A DNA stretch of 64,000 nucleotides from an uncultured Collinsella sp. Its GTDB lineage: Bacteria > Actinomycetota > Coriobacteriia > Coriobacteriales > Coriobacteriaceae. Shown one piece after another: positions 51,242-62,398 of the stretch. Positions within the stretch are counted from its first letter, which is position 1; each line of letters starts with the position of its first letter. The notes under the pieces are model-generated. The model saw only the letters and a list, made by a program, of their open reading frames with translations. It was not told where the DNA came from and made no database searches. Made by a program: the position numbers and the translations under genes. The stretch spans positions 72,387-136,386 of the forward strand of contig UQWS01000003.1 of the NCBI GenBank assembly GCA_900544875.1, written 5' to 3'.

Positions 51242-51844
51242 ATGAATCTTTCATCCCAGAAGAGCGCGATCGCACTCTCCGCGTCCGCGGCCGCGCTGCT
51301 CATGCCGGTTTCCGCGTTCGCTGAGGACGGCGCTGCCGGTGCGGACATCCTCATCCCTAAGATGGCGGAGTTCATCCCGGCGCTTATCGCCTTCCTGATT
51401 ATCTGGATCGTGCTGGCCAAGGTCGCCCTGCCGGGCATCATGAAGACCATGGAGGAGCGCGGCAAGAAGATCGAGGAGAGCCTCGACGAGGCCGAGAAGA
51501 CCAAGCAGGAGGCTATCGCCAAGCGCGCTGAGTCCGACTCGATCGTCACCGACGCCCGTCGTCAGGCTGCCGACATCGTTCTCGAGGCCCGTAAGGACGC
51601 CGAGTCCGAGCGCGCCCGTATCATCGAGGCTGCTCACAAGGAGGCCGAGGAGATCATCGCCAAGGCCCATACGACCGTCGAGGACGAGCGCAAGTCCATC
51701 TACGCCGGTGCCGCGAGCTCCATCGCCGACCTGTCCGTTGCCGTCGCCACCAAGATCGTGGGCGAGGCACTCGATGACGAGGCCGAGCAGAAGAAGCTCA
51801 TCGAGCGCTACATCCAGGAAGCAGGTAGCCTGAATGCCGACTAG
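51242..51844 (+). CDS. atpF: F1Fo ATP synthase subunit b with a signal-peptide-like N-terminus
   Basis: 200 residues. The first 28 resemble a signal peptide (KSAIALSASAAALLMPVSAFA, an AxA-type end), then a membrane helix (PALIAFLIIWIVLAKVAL) and the long charged coiled coil of b. Usual b subunits lack such a leader. It overlaps atpH by 11 bp. Confidence 0.92.
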   Translation: MNLSSQKSAIALSASAAALLMPVSAFAEDGAAGADILIPKMAEFIPALIAFLIIWIVLAKVALPGIMKTMEERGKKIEESLDEAEKTKQEAIAKRAESDSIVTDARRQAADIVLEARKDAESERARIIEAAHKEAEEIIAKAHTTVEDERKSIYAGAASSIADLSVAVATKIVGEALDDEAEQKKLIERYIQEAGSLNAD

Positions 51845-52310
51845 CCGCTATCAGGACAAGGTGCTCGAGACCTACGCGCGCTCCCTTCTGGAAGCCGCTA
51901 AGGCCGAGAACCATGTGTTCGAGGACCTCGAGATGATCGAGCGCCTGGCTTCTGCCAGCCCCGAGATCATCGCCGTGCTCGACACCATGTCCAAGCGCGA
52001 CCAGCTCGACCTTCTTCCCAAGGTGGCAGCTGCCTTTAAGTATGTTGCCGAGGAAGACGAGGATGTAGTGGGCGTGACCGTCACCACGGCGATCCCGCTC
52101 GACGACGAGCTGCGTCAAACCATCACTAAGAAATGCGAGCAGGACTTCGGCCGCAAGGTATTCCTTATCGAGCAGGTCGACCCGTCTATCGTGGGCGGCC
52201 TGGTGCTCGAGGCCCGCGGCGAGCGTCGTGACATTTCCGTCAAGACGCAGCTGCGCATCGCGCAGGAGACCCTCGCAAACTCTGCTAATTCGTACGGAGG
52301 TGAAGCCTAA
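51834..52310 (+). CDS. atpH: F1Fo ATP synthase subunit delta
   Basis: 158 residues. [26 protein letters not shown] at the start and [26 protein letters not shown] near the end, read in parts, are the delta/OSCP pattern. It links F1 to the b stalk. It overlaps atpF by 11 bp and shares one base with atpA (TAATG). Confidence 0.93.
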   Translation: MPTSRYQDKVLETYARSLLEAAKAENHVFEDLEMIERLASASPEIIAVLDTMSKRDQLDLLPKVAAAFKYVAEEDEDVVGVTVTTAIPLDDELRQTITKKCEQDFGRKVFLIEQVDPSIVGGLVLEARGERRDISVKTQLRIAQETLANSANSYGGEA

Positions 52311-53908
52311 TGTCCGAAACCCTCAATGCCCAGGATATCGCCAAGAAACTGCAGGAGCAGCTCACGAGCCTCTCCGCGACGGTCGATACGCATGAGGTTT
52401 CAACGGTCGACGAGGTAGGCGACGGCATCGCGCGCGTCTCCGGCCTCAAGAGCGCCATGGCAGGCGAGCTTCTGGAGTTCAAGAGCTCCGATACCGGTGA
52501 GACCGTCTTCGGCCTTGCCCAGAACCTTGACCGTGACGAGGTCGGCGCCGTTCTGTTTGGTGCCGTCGACTCCATCAAGGAAGGCGACGAGTGCCGCACC
52601 ACTGGCCGCATTATGGATATCCCTGTGAGCCGCGCCATGCTCGGCCGCGTCGTCAATCCGCTCGGCCAGCCCATCGACGGTTTGGGTGACATTGTCGCCA
52701 CGCACCGTCGTCCCATCGAGTTCAAGGCCCCCGGCGTCATCGATCGTACTCCGGTGTGCGAGCCGGTTCAGACCGGTCTGCTCGCTATCGACTCCATGGT
52801 GCCTATTGGCCGCGGTCAGCGTGAGCTCATCATTGGCGACCGTAAGACCGGTAAGACCGCCATCGCCATCGACGCTATCCTCAATCAGCGCGGCAAGGGC
52901 ATGGTCTGCATCTATGTCGCCATCGGCCAGAAGGCCTCCACGGTTGCCAACATCCGCGAGACCCTCGCTCAGCACGGCGCGCTCGACTACACCATCATCG
53001 TTTCGGCCACCGCTGCCGATTCCGCCCCTATGCAGTACATCGCGCCTATGGCCGGTGCCGCTATCGGCGAGTTCTTCATGTACAACGGCGAGGACGGCAA
53101 GCCCGCCAGCGAGACCAACCCCGGCGGCCACGTGCTCGTCATCTACGACGACCTGTCCAAGCAGGCCGTGGCCTACCGTCAGATGTCGCTGACGCTGCAT
53201 CGTCCGCCCGGACGCGAGGCCTATCCTGGCGACATCTTCTACCTGCACTCTCGTCTGCTCGAACGTGCCGTCAAGATGTCCAAGAAGAACGGCTGCGGCT
53301 CCATGACGGCACTGCCGATCATCGAGACCCAGGACGGCGACGTCTCGGCCTACATTCCGACCAACGTCATTTCCATTACCGATGGTCAGATCTATCTGCA
53401 GTCCGAGCTCTTCTTCCAGGGTCAGCGCCCGGCAGTCGACGTGGGCATTTCCGTGTCCCGCGTTGGTGGCGACGCGCAGACCAAGGCTATGAAGCAGGTC
53501 GCCGGTAACCTCCGTCTGGACCTCGCTTCGTACCAGGAGCTCGCCGGCTTTACGCAGTTCGGCTCCGACCTCGACGAGGCTACTCAGAAGCAGCTGACCC
53601 ATGGTGCCCGCATGACCGAGCTCCTGAAGCAGCCGCGCTACAAGCCGTTTGAGGTTGGCGAGCAGATCGTTACGCTGTTCGCTGGCAACGAGGGCTTCCT
53701 GGATGACCTGGAGATCGCCGACGTGCTGCCTTTCCGTGCCGAGCTCATCGAGTACATGGACAATGGCTTTGGCTCGCTGCTCGACAAGGTTCGCGCCAAG
53801 AAGATCGATGATGACACCAAGGCTGAGCTCTTGCGCGTCATCGGCGACTTCAAGCAGCAGTTCATGGCCAAGCACCATTCGGATGTTTCTGGATCAGAGG
53901 AGAACTAA
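52310..53908 (+). CDS. atpA: F1Fo ATP synthase subunit alpha
   Basis: 532 residues. Walker A-like [11 protein letters not shown], the catalytic-site Arg region ([10 protein letters not shown]) and the usual [14 protein letters not shown] are present. The non-catalytic nucleotide-binding subunit of F1. Start overlaps the atpH stop by one base. Confidence 0.97.
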   Translation: MSETLNAQDIAKKLQEQLTSLSATVDTHEVSTVDEVGDGIARVSGLKSAMAGELLEFKSSDTGETVFGLAQNLDRDEVGAVLFGAVDSIKEGDECRTTGRIMDIPVSRAMLGRVVNPLGQPIDGLGDIVATHRRPIEFKAPGVIDRTPVCEPVQTGLLAIDSMVPIGRGQRELIIGDRKTGKTAIAIDAILNQRGKGMVCIYVAIGQKASTVANIRETLAQHGALDYTIIVSATAADSAPMQYIAPMAGAAIGEFFMYNGEDGKPASETNPGGHVLVIYDDLSKQAVAYRQMSLTLHRPPGREAYPGDIFYLHSRLLERAVKMSKKNGCGSMTALPIIETQDGDVSAYIPTNVISITDGQIYLQSELFFQGQRPAVDVGISVSRVGGDAQTKAMKQVAGNLRLDLASYQELAGFTQFGSDLDEATQKQLTHGARMTELLKQPRYKPFEVGEQIVTLFAGNEGFLDDLEIADVLPFRAELIEYMDNGFGSLLDKVRAKKIDDDTKAELLRVIGDFKQQFMAKHHSDVSGSEEN

Positions 53909-53913
53909 GCCCC

Positions 53914-56276
<2,363 letters not shown>

Positions 56277-56279
56277 GTT

Positions 56280-56672
56280 ATGCGTATCCGCATCGTGTGC
56301 CCCGTGAGCTGCGCCTATGAGGGCGACGCTGCGTTTGTGTCGATTCCGTCCACGGATGGCGAGTTTGGCGTCCTGCCTGCTCACTCCAGCGAGATCTGCA
56401 CGATCGACCGCGGTTACGTTCGCGTTTCCGATAAGGCCATGGGCACTGTCGACCACACGTTTGCCGTGGCCGGCGGCTATGCCCAGGTTGCGGACGATGT
56501 CGTGACCGTTCTCGCCGAGCGCGCTTGCGATTTGGCGACCGTCGATGCCGACAAGCTTAAAGCTGATATTCAAGGTTTTGAAGAGAAGCTGGGTAATTTG
56601 TCGGAGGATGATGCACGCCGCGCCTACCTCTATAATGAAATCGCATGGTGTAAGCTCAAGCTTGCCCAATAG
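56280..56672 (+). CDS. atpC: F1Fo ATP synthase subunit epsilon
   Basis: 130 residues. The beta-barrel start IRIVCPVSCAYEGDAAFVSIPSTDGEFGVLPAHSSE, read in parts, is the epsilon pattern, followed by the two C-terminal helices. It inhibits or regulates ATP hydrolysis. It is the last gene of the atp operon. Confidence 0.93.
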   Translation: MRIRIVCPVSCAYEGDAAFVSIPSTDGEFGVLPAHSSEICTIDRGYVRVSDKAMGTVDHTFAVAGGYAQVADDVVTVLAERACDLATVDADKLKADIQGFEEKLGNLSEDDARRAYLYNEIAWCKLKLAQ

Positions 56673-56709
56673 TCAAACGATTTAGCGTTCGACCATTTGC
56701 GAACACATC

Positions 56710-56747
56710 ATGCCCGGGATGGCTCAGCCATCCCGGGCATGCTTTTT
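56710..56747 (+). terminator. Terminator of the ATP synthase operon
   Basis: A 14-15-bp perfect stem (ATGCCCGGGATGGC with its complement, 56710-56740) is followed by GCTTTTTG. It lies 37 bp after atpC and 14 bp before the murA start. Confidence 0.85.
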
Positions 56748-56760
56748 GAAAGGGTAGACC

Positions 56761-58044
56761 TTGGATATTATCCGCGTTGAGGGTGGCCACGCCATCGGAG
56801 GCTCCGTGCCCGTTTCGGGCGCCAAGAACTCCGCACTCAAACTCATGGCGGCAACGCTTCTGGCGCCGGGCAAGACGACGCTGCAGAACGTGCCCGATAT
56901 TTCCGATGTCCACGTGATGGGCAAGGTGCTCAAAGGCATGGGCGCTACGATCGATGTTCTCGACGAGCACACGCTCGAGATTGATACCTCTCAGGTCGAT
57001 TCTTGGGAGGCCCCCTACGAGCTCGTCGCCAAGATGCGTGCTTCCACCGCCGTGATGGGACCCCTGCTGGGCCGCTTCCATCGCGCCAAGATCGCCATGC
57101 CGGGCGGCTGCAACCTGGGTGCTCGCAAGATCGATATGCACATTCTTGGTCTCGAGGCCCTGGGCGTAGAGTTCGATACCGCCCACGGCTACATCAACGC
57201 TAATGCGCCCCAAGGTCTGCGCGGTACCACCGTCACGCTCGAGTTCGCCAGCGTCGGTGCGACCGAGAACCTCATCATGGCATCCGTGCGCGCGCAGGGC
57301 ACCACGGTTATCGACAATGCCGCCCGCGAGCCCGAGATCGTCGATATCGCCAACATGCTCAACGAGATGGGCGCCAAGATTGTCGGCGCGGGTACGCCCG
57401 TCGTGACCATCGAGGGCGTGGAAGAACTGCATCCTGTTACCCATCGCGTAGTGGGCGACCGCATCGAGGCCGGTACCTTTATCGTTGCCGGTGCGTTGAT
57501 GGCCGACGATCGTGGTGTCGATGTCACGGGCTTTTGCCCCATTCACTTGGGCATGGTGCTCAAGAAGATGGAGCTCATGGGTATCGACTGCGAGCGCGTC
57601 GAGGATGGCGTCCATGTAAACCGTGCCGAGCGTATCAAGCCGGTCGACATCCAGACGCTTCCGTTCCCCGGCTTCCCGACGGACATGCAGGCGCAGATTA
57701 TGGTGCTCTCCGCCCTTGCCGACGGCAGTTCCGTTATTACCGAGAACATCTTCGAGAATCGCTTTATGTTTGCCTCTGAGCTGGTGCGCATGGGTGCCGA
57801 CATTCGTATCGAGAGCCATCATGCCATGATTCATGGCGTTAAGGGCTTCTCGGGTGCACAGGTTACCTCGCCCGATCTGCGTGGCGGAGCGGCCCTCGTC
57901 GTAGCGGGCTTGATCGCCGACGGGACGACCGAGGTTTCGGCCATCCATCACATCAAGCGCGGCTACGAGCAGTTTGTCGAAAAGCTGCAGGCGCTCGGCG
58001 CGCATGTCGAGCATGCTTCCGTCCCCGATCCCGTCATCTACTAA
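56761..58044 (+). CDS. murA: UDP-N-acetylglucosamine 1-carboxyvinyltransferase
   Basis: 427 residues from the TTG at 56761 (GAAAGGGTAGACC upstream). GAKNSALKLMAA at the start holds the substrate Lys/Asn. The active-site Cys is in MPGGCNLGARKIDMH, the residue that fosfomycin attacks, so the enzyme should be fosfomycin-sensitive. The late PFPGFPTDMQAQIM is also typical. It makes the first committed step of peptidoglycan synthesis. Confidence 0.95.
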   Translation: MDIIRVEGGHAIGGSVPVSGAKNSALKLMAATLLAPGKTTLQNVPDISDVHVMGKVLKGMGATIDVLDEHTLEIDTSQVDSWEAPYELVAKMRASTAVMGPLLGRFHRAKIAMPGGCNLGARKIDMHILGLEALGVEFDTAHGYINANAPQGLRGTTVTLEFASVGATENLIMASVRAQGTTVIDNAAREPEIVDIANMLNEMGAKIVGAGTPVVTIEGVEELHPVTHRVVGDRIEAGTFIVAGALMADDRGVDVTGFCPIHLGMVLKKMELMGIDCERVEDGVHVNRAERIKPVDIQTLPFPGFPTDMQAQIMVLSALADGSSVITENIFENRFMFASELVRMGADIRIESHHAMIHGVKGFSGAQVTSPDLRGGAALVVAGLIADGTTEVSAIHHIKRGYEQFVEKLQALGAHVEHASVPDPVIY

Positions 58045-58056
58045 TACAGGTTGCCT

Positions 58057-59292
58057 ATGTTTAATAAAAAGCCCCTCGCGGATACCACCGCCCGAAGACC
58101 CTCAACTGGTGCGCAGGCCAAGATCTACAGTCGCGATAACGTGGCTCGCTATTCCGAGCGCGCTCGTCAACGTCGTCGTAGCCACACGATTCGTCACGTC
58201 GCGCTCATTGTCGTGCTTGGTGTGCTGCTGAGTGCCACTACCGCTGCCGGCCTGTGGTTTGCCACCATTATGGGCAAGCTCGGCGATTCTAATGTCATTA
58301 CCGACAATCTGCGTCGGGTTCTGGTTGACACCGATGAGGCAAAGGATCCGTTCTACGTGCTGCTTCTTGGCACCGACGGCCGTCCGGGCGAGGATACGTA
58401 TCGTGCCGACTCGATTATCCTGGCACGCATCGACCCCACGCAAAAGCAGGCGACGCTCATTTCCGTTCCGCGCGACACCAAGGTCGAGTACAAGGGCGAG
58501 ACCATGAAGATCAACGCCTGCCATACCGTTGGCGGCGCCGAGGCCATGGTCGAGGCGGTCAACGAGCTGTGCGGTGTTCAGATTTCCCACTATGCCGAGG
58601 TCAGCTTCGACGGTATGCAGGCGCTGATTGATTCGGTTGGCGGTATCGACATTAACGCAACCGATGATGTTGACGACCCCGAGCACCTGGATATTAAGAT
58701 TACCGCTGGCCAGCAGCATATGGACGGTGCCACCGCCCTTACCTATGCCCGCTGCCGCTACACCTATGCCGACGGCGATTACACGCGCATGCGCCACCAG
58801 CGTCAGGTGCTTGGCGCCCTTGCCAACCAGATTCTCAATAACTTCGATGCCACGAAGATTTTTGGCCTGGTTAATTCGCTGTCCGATATGCTCGTAACCG
58901 ATATGAGCGTTCAGGATATCGTGGCTACGGTCAACGCCATGCGCGGTATGGATGTCGACGGTATCTACTCGGCCAACCTGCCCTCGTACGCCGACGACAG
59001 CACCATGATCGACGGTGTGAGCTACGTCTTTGTCTACGAGGACGAGCTCAAGGAAATGATGGAGCGCGTCGATGCCGGCAAGGATCCCAAGGGTCCCAAC
59101 ACCATGGGTCTTTCCGACGGTTCCAGCTCTACGATCGGCGACCTGAACAACAACACGTCTGACGACTACGCAAACGGTACCGCAACCTCATCGGTCAGCT
59201 CTGACGATTCCGATGACTCAAGCGATTCGAGCGATTCGGACTACTACGAAGAGCCCACCGGCGACGGCAACGGCTACGAGGCCAACTACTAA
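58057..59292 (+). CDS. LytR-CpsA-Psr (LCP) family glycopolymer ligase
   Basis: 411 residues from the ATG at 58057. A cytoplasmic basic tail, one membrane helix (ALIVVLGVLLSATTAAGLWF) and an extracellular LCP domain with FYVLLLGTDGRPGE, DSIILARIDPTQ, SVPRDTKVEYKG and ALTYARCRYTYADGDYTRMRHQRQ (the conserved Arg and Asp residues), read in parts. A Ser/Asp-rich tail follows. It attaches wall glycopolymers to peptidoglycan. It lies 12 bp after murA. Confidence 0.9.
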   Translation: MFNKKPLADTTARRPSTGAQAKIYSRDNVARYSERARQRRRSHTIRHVALIVVLGVLLSATTAAGLWFATIMGKLGDSNVITDNLRRVLVDTDEAKDPFYVLLLGTDGRPGEDTYRADSIILARIDPTQKQATLISVPRDTKVEYKGETMKINACHTVGGAEAMVEAVNELCGVQISHYAEVSFDGMQALIDSVGGIDINATDDVDDPEHLDIKITAGQQHMDGATALTYARCRYTYADGDYTRMRHQRQVLGALANQILNNFDATKIFGLVNSLSDMLVTDMSVQDIVATVNAMRGMDVDGIYSANLPSYADDSTMIDGVSYVFVYEDELKEMMERVDAGKDPKGPNTMGLSDGSSSTIGDLNNNTSDDYANGTATSSVSSDDSDDSSDSSDSDYYEEPTGDGNGYEANY

Positions 59293-59411
59293 GTTACGGC
59301 GTTTTACCAAACGCCGTAACGGCTCGACGCTGCGCGCCGCCCAAGGCGACAATTTGTCATTCAAAAGGCAGGGCATGACCAGAAGGTCAATGCCCTGCCT
59401 TTTTCATGCCA
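59291..59411. repeat. Dispersed element family 2, copy D
   Basis: TTACGGCGTTT (59294-59304)/AAACGCCGTAA (59309-59319), CGACGCTGCGCG, GACAATTTGTCATTCAA, then AAAAGGCAGGGCA..GACC.AGAA.GGTC..TGCCCTGCCTTTTT. It starts at the stop codon of the LCP gene. The block from 59346 to 59400 is nearly identical to copy B. Confidence 0.78.
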
Positions 59412-59483
59412 ACTTGTTCGCCTTGGACGTCGCTCGCTGACGTTGGCTCAACCTGCGGTGCTGACTACTCCCCTTGCACCAAA

Positions 59484-59524
59484 AACCGCCCCGTTCTCGG
59501 TTTTGAGGACGGGGCGGTTTTGCT
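59484..59524. terminator. Bidirectional terminator between LCP and pepT
   Basis: ACCGCCCCGT (59485-59494) pairs with ACGGGGCGGT (59509-59518), with A runs before and T runs after, so it can work on both strands for the convergent genes. Confidence 0.75.
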
Positions 59525-59545
59525 TACCTAGATTGTTCGAGTTCC

Positions 59546-60793
59546 CTATGCAAAGCGGGCGACGAGCTCCTGGAGCACGTCGGTCATCTTGACGAGCGAA
59601 CTGACCGGGACGAACTCGTTGACGCCGTGGTAGCAATAGCCGCCGGTGGAAAGGTTGGGGCAGGGCAGACCGCGGAACGACAGCTGCGCGCCGTCGGTGC
59701 CGCCGCGAATCGGCAGCACTTGGGGCTCAACACCGCAGGCAAGGTAGGCTTCCTTGGCAACATCAATAAGCTCGGGATAGTCACGAACGATCTCGGCCAT
59801 ATTTCGATACTGCTGCTTAATCTCGACCGTCACACGCTCCTCACCCAGACGCTGGTTGAGCATCGAGGCGGCGGCATCAATAAGGTCGAGTTTCTGCTGG
59901 AACTTGGCGGCGTCATGGTCGCGGACGATATAGCGCGCTGTGGCGTGATCGACGGTTGCAGATACACCCTCAAGGTGATAAAAGCCCTCGTAGCCTTCCG
60001 TATACTCCGGGCGCTGCGCGTAGGGGAGCAACGCGTTGAAGTCGCAGAACAGATTGCCTGCGTTGACCATACGGCCCTTGGCGTCGCCCGGGTGGATGGA
60101 CTGGCCCTCAAAGCGGACGGTCGCCTCGGCGGCGTTAAAGCACTCCCACTCCAGCTCGCCGATGGGGCCGCCGTCGACCGTGTAGGCGTACTTGCAGCCA
60201 AAGGCATCGATATCCAACAGCTCGGCTCCGTGGCCGATCTCCTCGTCAGGGCAGAAGCAAATGCCGAGTGTGGGATGGGGCAGAGAAGGGTCCTGAGCGA
60301 TACGCGCGACAAGCGACATGATCTCGGCGACGCCTGCCTTGTCGTCCGCGCCCAGCAGTGTGGTGCCATCGCTGCAGACCAGGTCCTCACCTGCGAGGTC
60401 GTTCAGGGCAGGAAGCTTGGCGGTACTCATGGCAACGGGCTTACCGTCAACCGTGCCGCAGACCAGGTCGCCGCCTTCGTAGTGTACGATGTGCGGCTTC
60501 ACGCCGGCGCCCGGTGCAACTTCGGTGGTGTCGAGATGGGCGATCAGGCCCAGGGCGGGCTTGTCCTCAGCGCCCGCACTTGCGGGGATATGCGCGCAGA
60601 CATAGGCGTGCTCGGTCACGTGGGCATCTTCCGCACCAAGCTCGTGCAGCTCTTCGGCCAGCACGTTGGCAAGGTCAAACTGAACGGCGCTCGAGGGTAC
60701 CTGGTCGCAGTTTGCATCCTCGGACTGCGTGTTGATCTGGACGTAGCGCAAAAAGCGCTCGAGGACATCGGGGCTCGTGGTGGTGTTTTCCAT
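59546..60793 (-). CDS. pepT: Peptidase T (tripeptidase)
   Basis: 415 residues from the ATG at 60793. M20B pattern: LIAHLDTTEVAPG (metal His/Asp), LLGADDKAGVAEIM, FCPDEEIGHGAELLD, EGQSIHPGDAKGRMVN and the late GGTDGAQLSFRGLPCPNLSTGG, read in parts. It cleaves the N-terminal residue from tripeptides in the cytoplasm. Confidence 0.94.
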   Translation of the reverse strand: MENTTTSPDVLERFLRYVQINTQSEDANCDQVPSSAVQFDLANVLAEELHELGAEDAHVTEHAYVCAHIPASAGAEDKPALGLIAHLDTTEVAPGAGVKPHIVHYEGGDLVCGTVDGKPVAMSTAKLPALNDLAGEDLVCSDGTTLLGADDKAGVAEIMSLVARIAQDPSLPHPTLGICFCPDEEIGHGAELLDIDAFGCKYAYTVDGGPIGELEWECFNAAEATVRFEGQSIHPGDAKGRMVNAGNLFCDFNALLPYAQRPEYTEGYEGFYHLEGVSATVDHATARYIVRDHDAAKFQQKLDLIDAAASMLNQRLGEERVTVEIKQQYRNMAEIVRDYPELIDVAKEAYLACGVEPQVLPIRGGTDGAQLSFRGLPCPNLSTGGYCYHGVNEFVPVSSLVKMTDVLQELVARFA

Positions 60794-60913
60794 AAAGACC
60801 GCTCCAATCTTGGTCGTCGTGTGCAACAAGAACTCTAGCACGGTATGCCACGGCATACCACGACGCTTGGATGGGGTAGAATCAGCCATTGAATGCAGAA
60901 GGGACGGAAGATC

Positions 60914-61336
60914 ATGGATACGACAAATAGCTCGCGCGAACTACATCTGACGGTGGCGAACGAAGACTACTTGGAGTGCATGGTTCGCATTGAAAGCGAA
61001 GAGGGGGAAACCAACGGCGTGCGATCGGTCGACATCGCGCAGCGCCTTGGCGTCTCCAAGGCATCGGTCAATAAAGCGGTTTCGGCGCTCAAGGCATCCG
61101 AGCTTGTCGAGCAATCGCACTACGGCAAGGTAATCCTGACCGATCGCGGTCGCGAGGTTGGCACGGCTATCTGGTACCGTCATCGCCTCATCCGCACGTT
61201 TTTGGTTCAGGAGCTCGGTGTCGAATTTGAGCGAGCCGATTCCGAGGCCTGCATGATGGAGCATGCGCTATCCGAGGACACGATGAGCCGCTGGCTCGCC
61301 TATCTCGAAAAGCAGGGAATCAGCGTCGAGGAATAG
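60914..61336 (+). CDS. DtxR/MntR-like metal-dependent regulator
   Basis: 140 residues from the ATG at 60914. The winged helix is VRSVDIAQRLGVSKASVNKAVSALKASELVEQSHYGKVILTDRG, read in parts, and the dimerisation/metal part has RHRLIRTFLVQELGVEFERADSEACMMEHALSEDTM. The Cys, Glu and His ligand positions of the DtxR core are largely kept. No SH3 domain, as in MntR. It probably controls iron or manganese uptake. It ends 10 bp before a homocysteine methyltransferase gene. Confidence 0.85.
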   Translation: MDTTNSSRELHLTVANEDYLECMVRIESEEGETNGVRSVDIAQRLGVSKASVNKAVSALKASELVEQSHYGKVILTDRGREVGTAIWYRHRLIRTFLVQELGVEFERADSEACMMEHALSEDTMSRWLAYLEKQGISVEE

Positions 61337-61346
61337 CAGGATATAT

Positions 61347-62240
61347 ATGGATACGAGTTATTACAACCGCTTTGGTGCCGAGGAACTTACGCGCCGCTTG
61401 TCGAGCGAGACCTTGTTGGCGCAGGGCCCCATGGGCAGTGTTTTGTTGAGTGAGTACGATGCCGCCGACATTCCACCGGCGTTTTGGAATCTGGCAGAGC
61501 CGCAGACCGTTTCTCGTATCCATCGCTTGTATGTCGCCGCCGGCGCGCAGGTGCTCATTACCAATACCTTTCAGGCATCGAGCTATGCCCTCAAGCACGA
61601 CCAGATTGCGCCGTCCGTGGCGGAGGTCAATCGCGGGGCCGTCGACGATGCCCGCCAGGCGCACCCTCAGCTACTGCTGGGCTCGATGGGCCCGATCGGT
61701 ATTGAGTGGTTTGCCGAGGACTCTGTCGAGTATCGTGAAATCCGCGGCATTGCGCGCGAACAGGCGCACGCCTTGCTCAATGCCGGCGTTGACGGTCTGC
61801 TGATCGAGACGGTGACGTCTATCCGTAATCTGCAGCCCATGCTTGCCGGCGCCCGAGATGCCGCCGACGGCATGCCTGTTCTGGTGAGTTTTGTCGTTGA
61901 CGATAAAGGCGACCTGCTGGGCGATGGCCTCAACATCGAGGCAGCCGTTTTGTACGCCGAAAAACACGGCGCAAACTCGGTTGGTGTTAATTGCTGTTCG
62001 CTTGCGGCCGCGAACGCGGCGGTGCCCAGGATGGTTGCATCGGCGACTACTCCCGTCACGGTGCGTCCCAACGTGGGCGATCCGGTCCAGACTCAGGATG
62101 GCCCCGTATGGCACGAGAGCCCCGAAGCTTTCGCGCGCGCATGCATCGAATGGAGACATGCCGGCGCCGCAATGGTGGGCAGTTGTTGTGGAACCACGGC
62201 AATCACTACGGCAGCGATGGCCGAGGCGCTCGATATATAA
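61347..62240 (+). CDS. Homocysteine S-methyltransferase family protein
   Basis: 297 residues. The zinc ligands are the Cys in GVNCCSLAAANAAV and the CC pair in GSCCGTTAITTA. LLAQGPMGSVLLS at the start and LITNTFQASSYALK are the MetH N-terminal/BHMT pattern. It transfers a methyl group to homocysteine from an unidentified donor such as S-methylmethionine, or a related substrate. It may be a free-standing MetH module. It is co-directional with the DtxR-like gene. Confidence 0.85.
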   Translation: MDTSYYNRFGAEELTRRLSSETLLAQGPMGSVLLSEYDAADIPPAFWNLAEPQTVSRIHRLYVAAGAQVLITNTFQASSYALKHDQIAPSVAEVNRGAVDDARQAHPQLLLGSMGPIGIEWFAEDSVEYREIRGIAREQAHALLNAGVDGLLIETVTSIRNLQPMLAGARDAADGMPVLVSFVVDDKGDLLGDGLNIEAAVLYAEKHGANSVGVNCCSLAAANAAVPRMVASATTPVTVRPNVGDPVQTQDGPVWHESPEAFARACIEWRHAGAAMVGSCCGTTAITTAAMAEALDI

Positions 62241-62246
62241 AGGGTA

Positions 62247-62275
62247 AAACCGCTCCATACGGGGCGGTTTTTTTA
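62247..62275 (+). terminator. Rho-independent terminator after the homocysteine methyltransferase gene
   Basis: AAACCGCTCC (62247-62256) pairs with GGGGCGGTTT (62261-62270) with one G-T wobble and is followed by TTTT. Confidence 0.8.
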
Positions 62276-62398
62276 TTGCCTGCATGTCCTCGGCAGCATT
62301 TGCCCAAATGGTGAATGCTGGTGCCGGCGGGTTGCCGAGTGCATGTTGCGGGTATACCCCATGCGTACCATGATCCAAACACTGTGAGGTGTCTGCGC

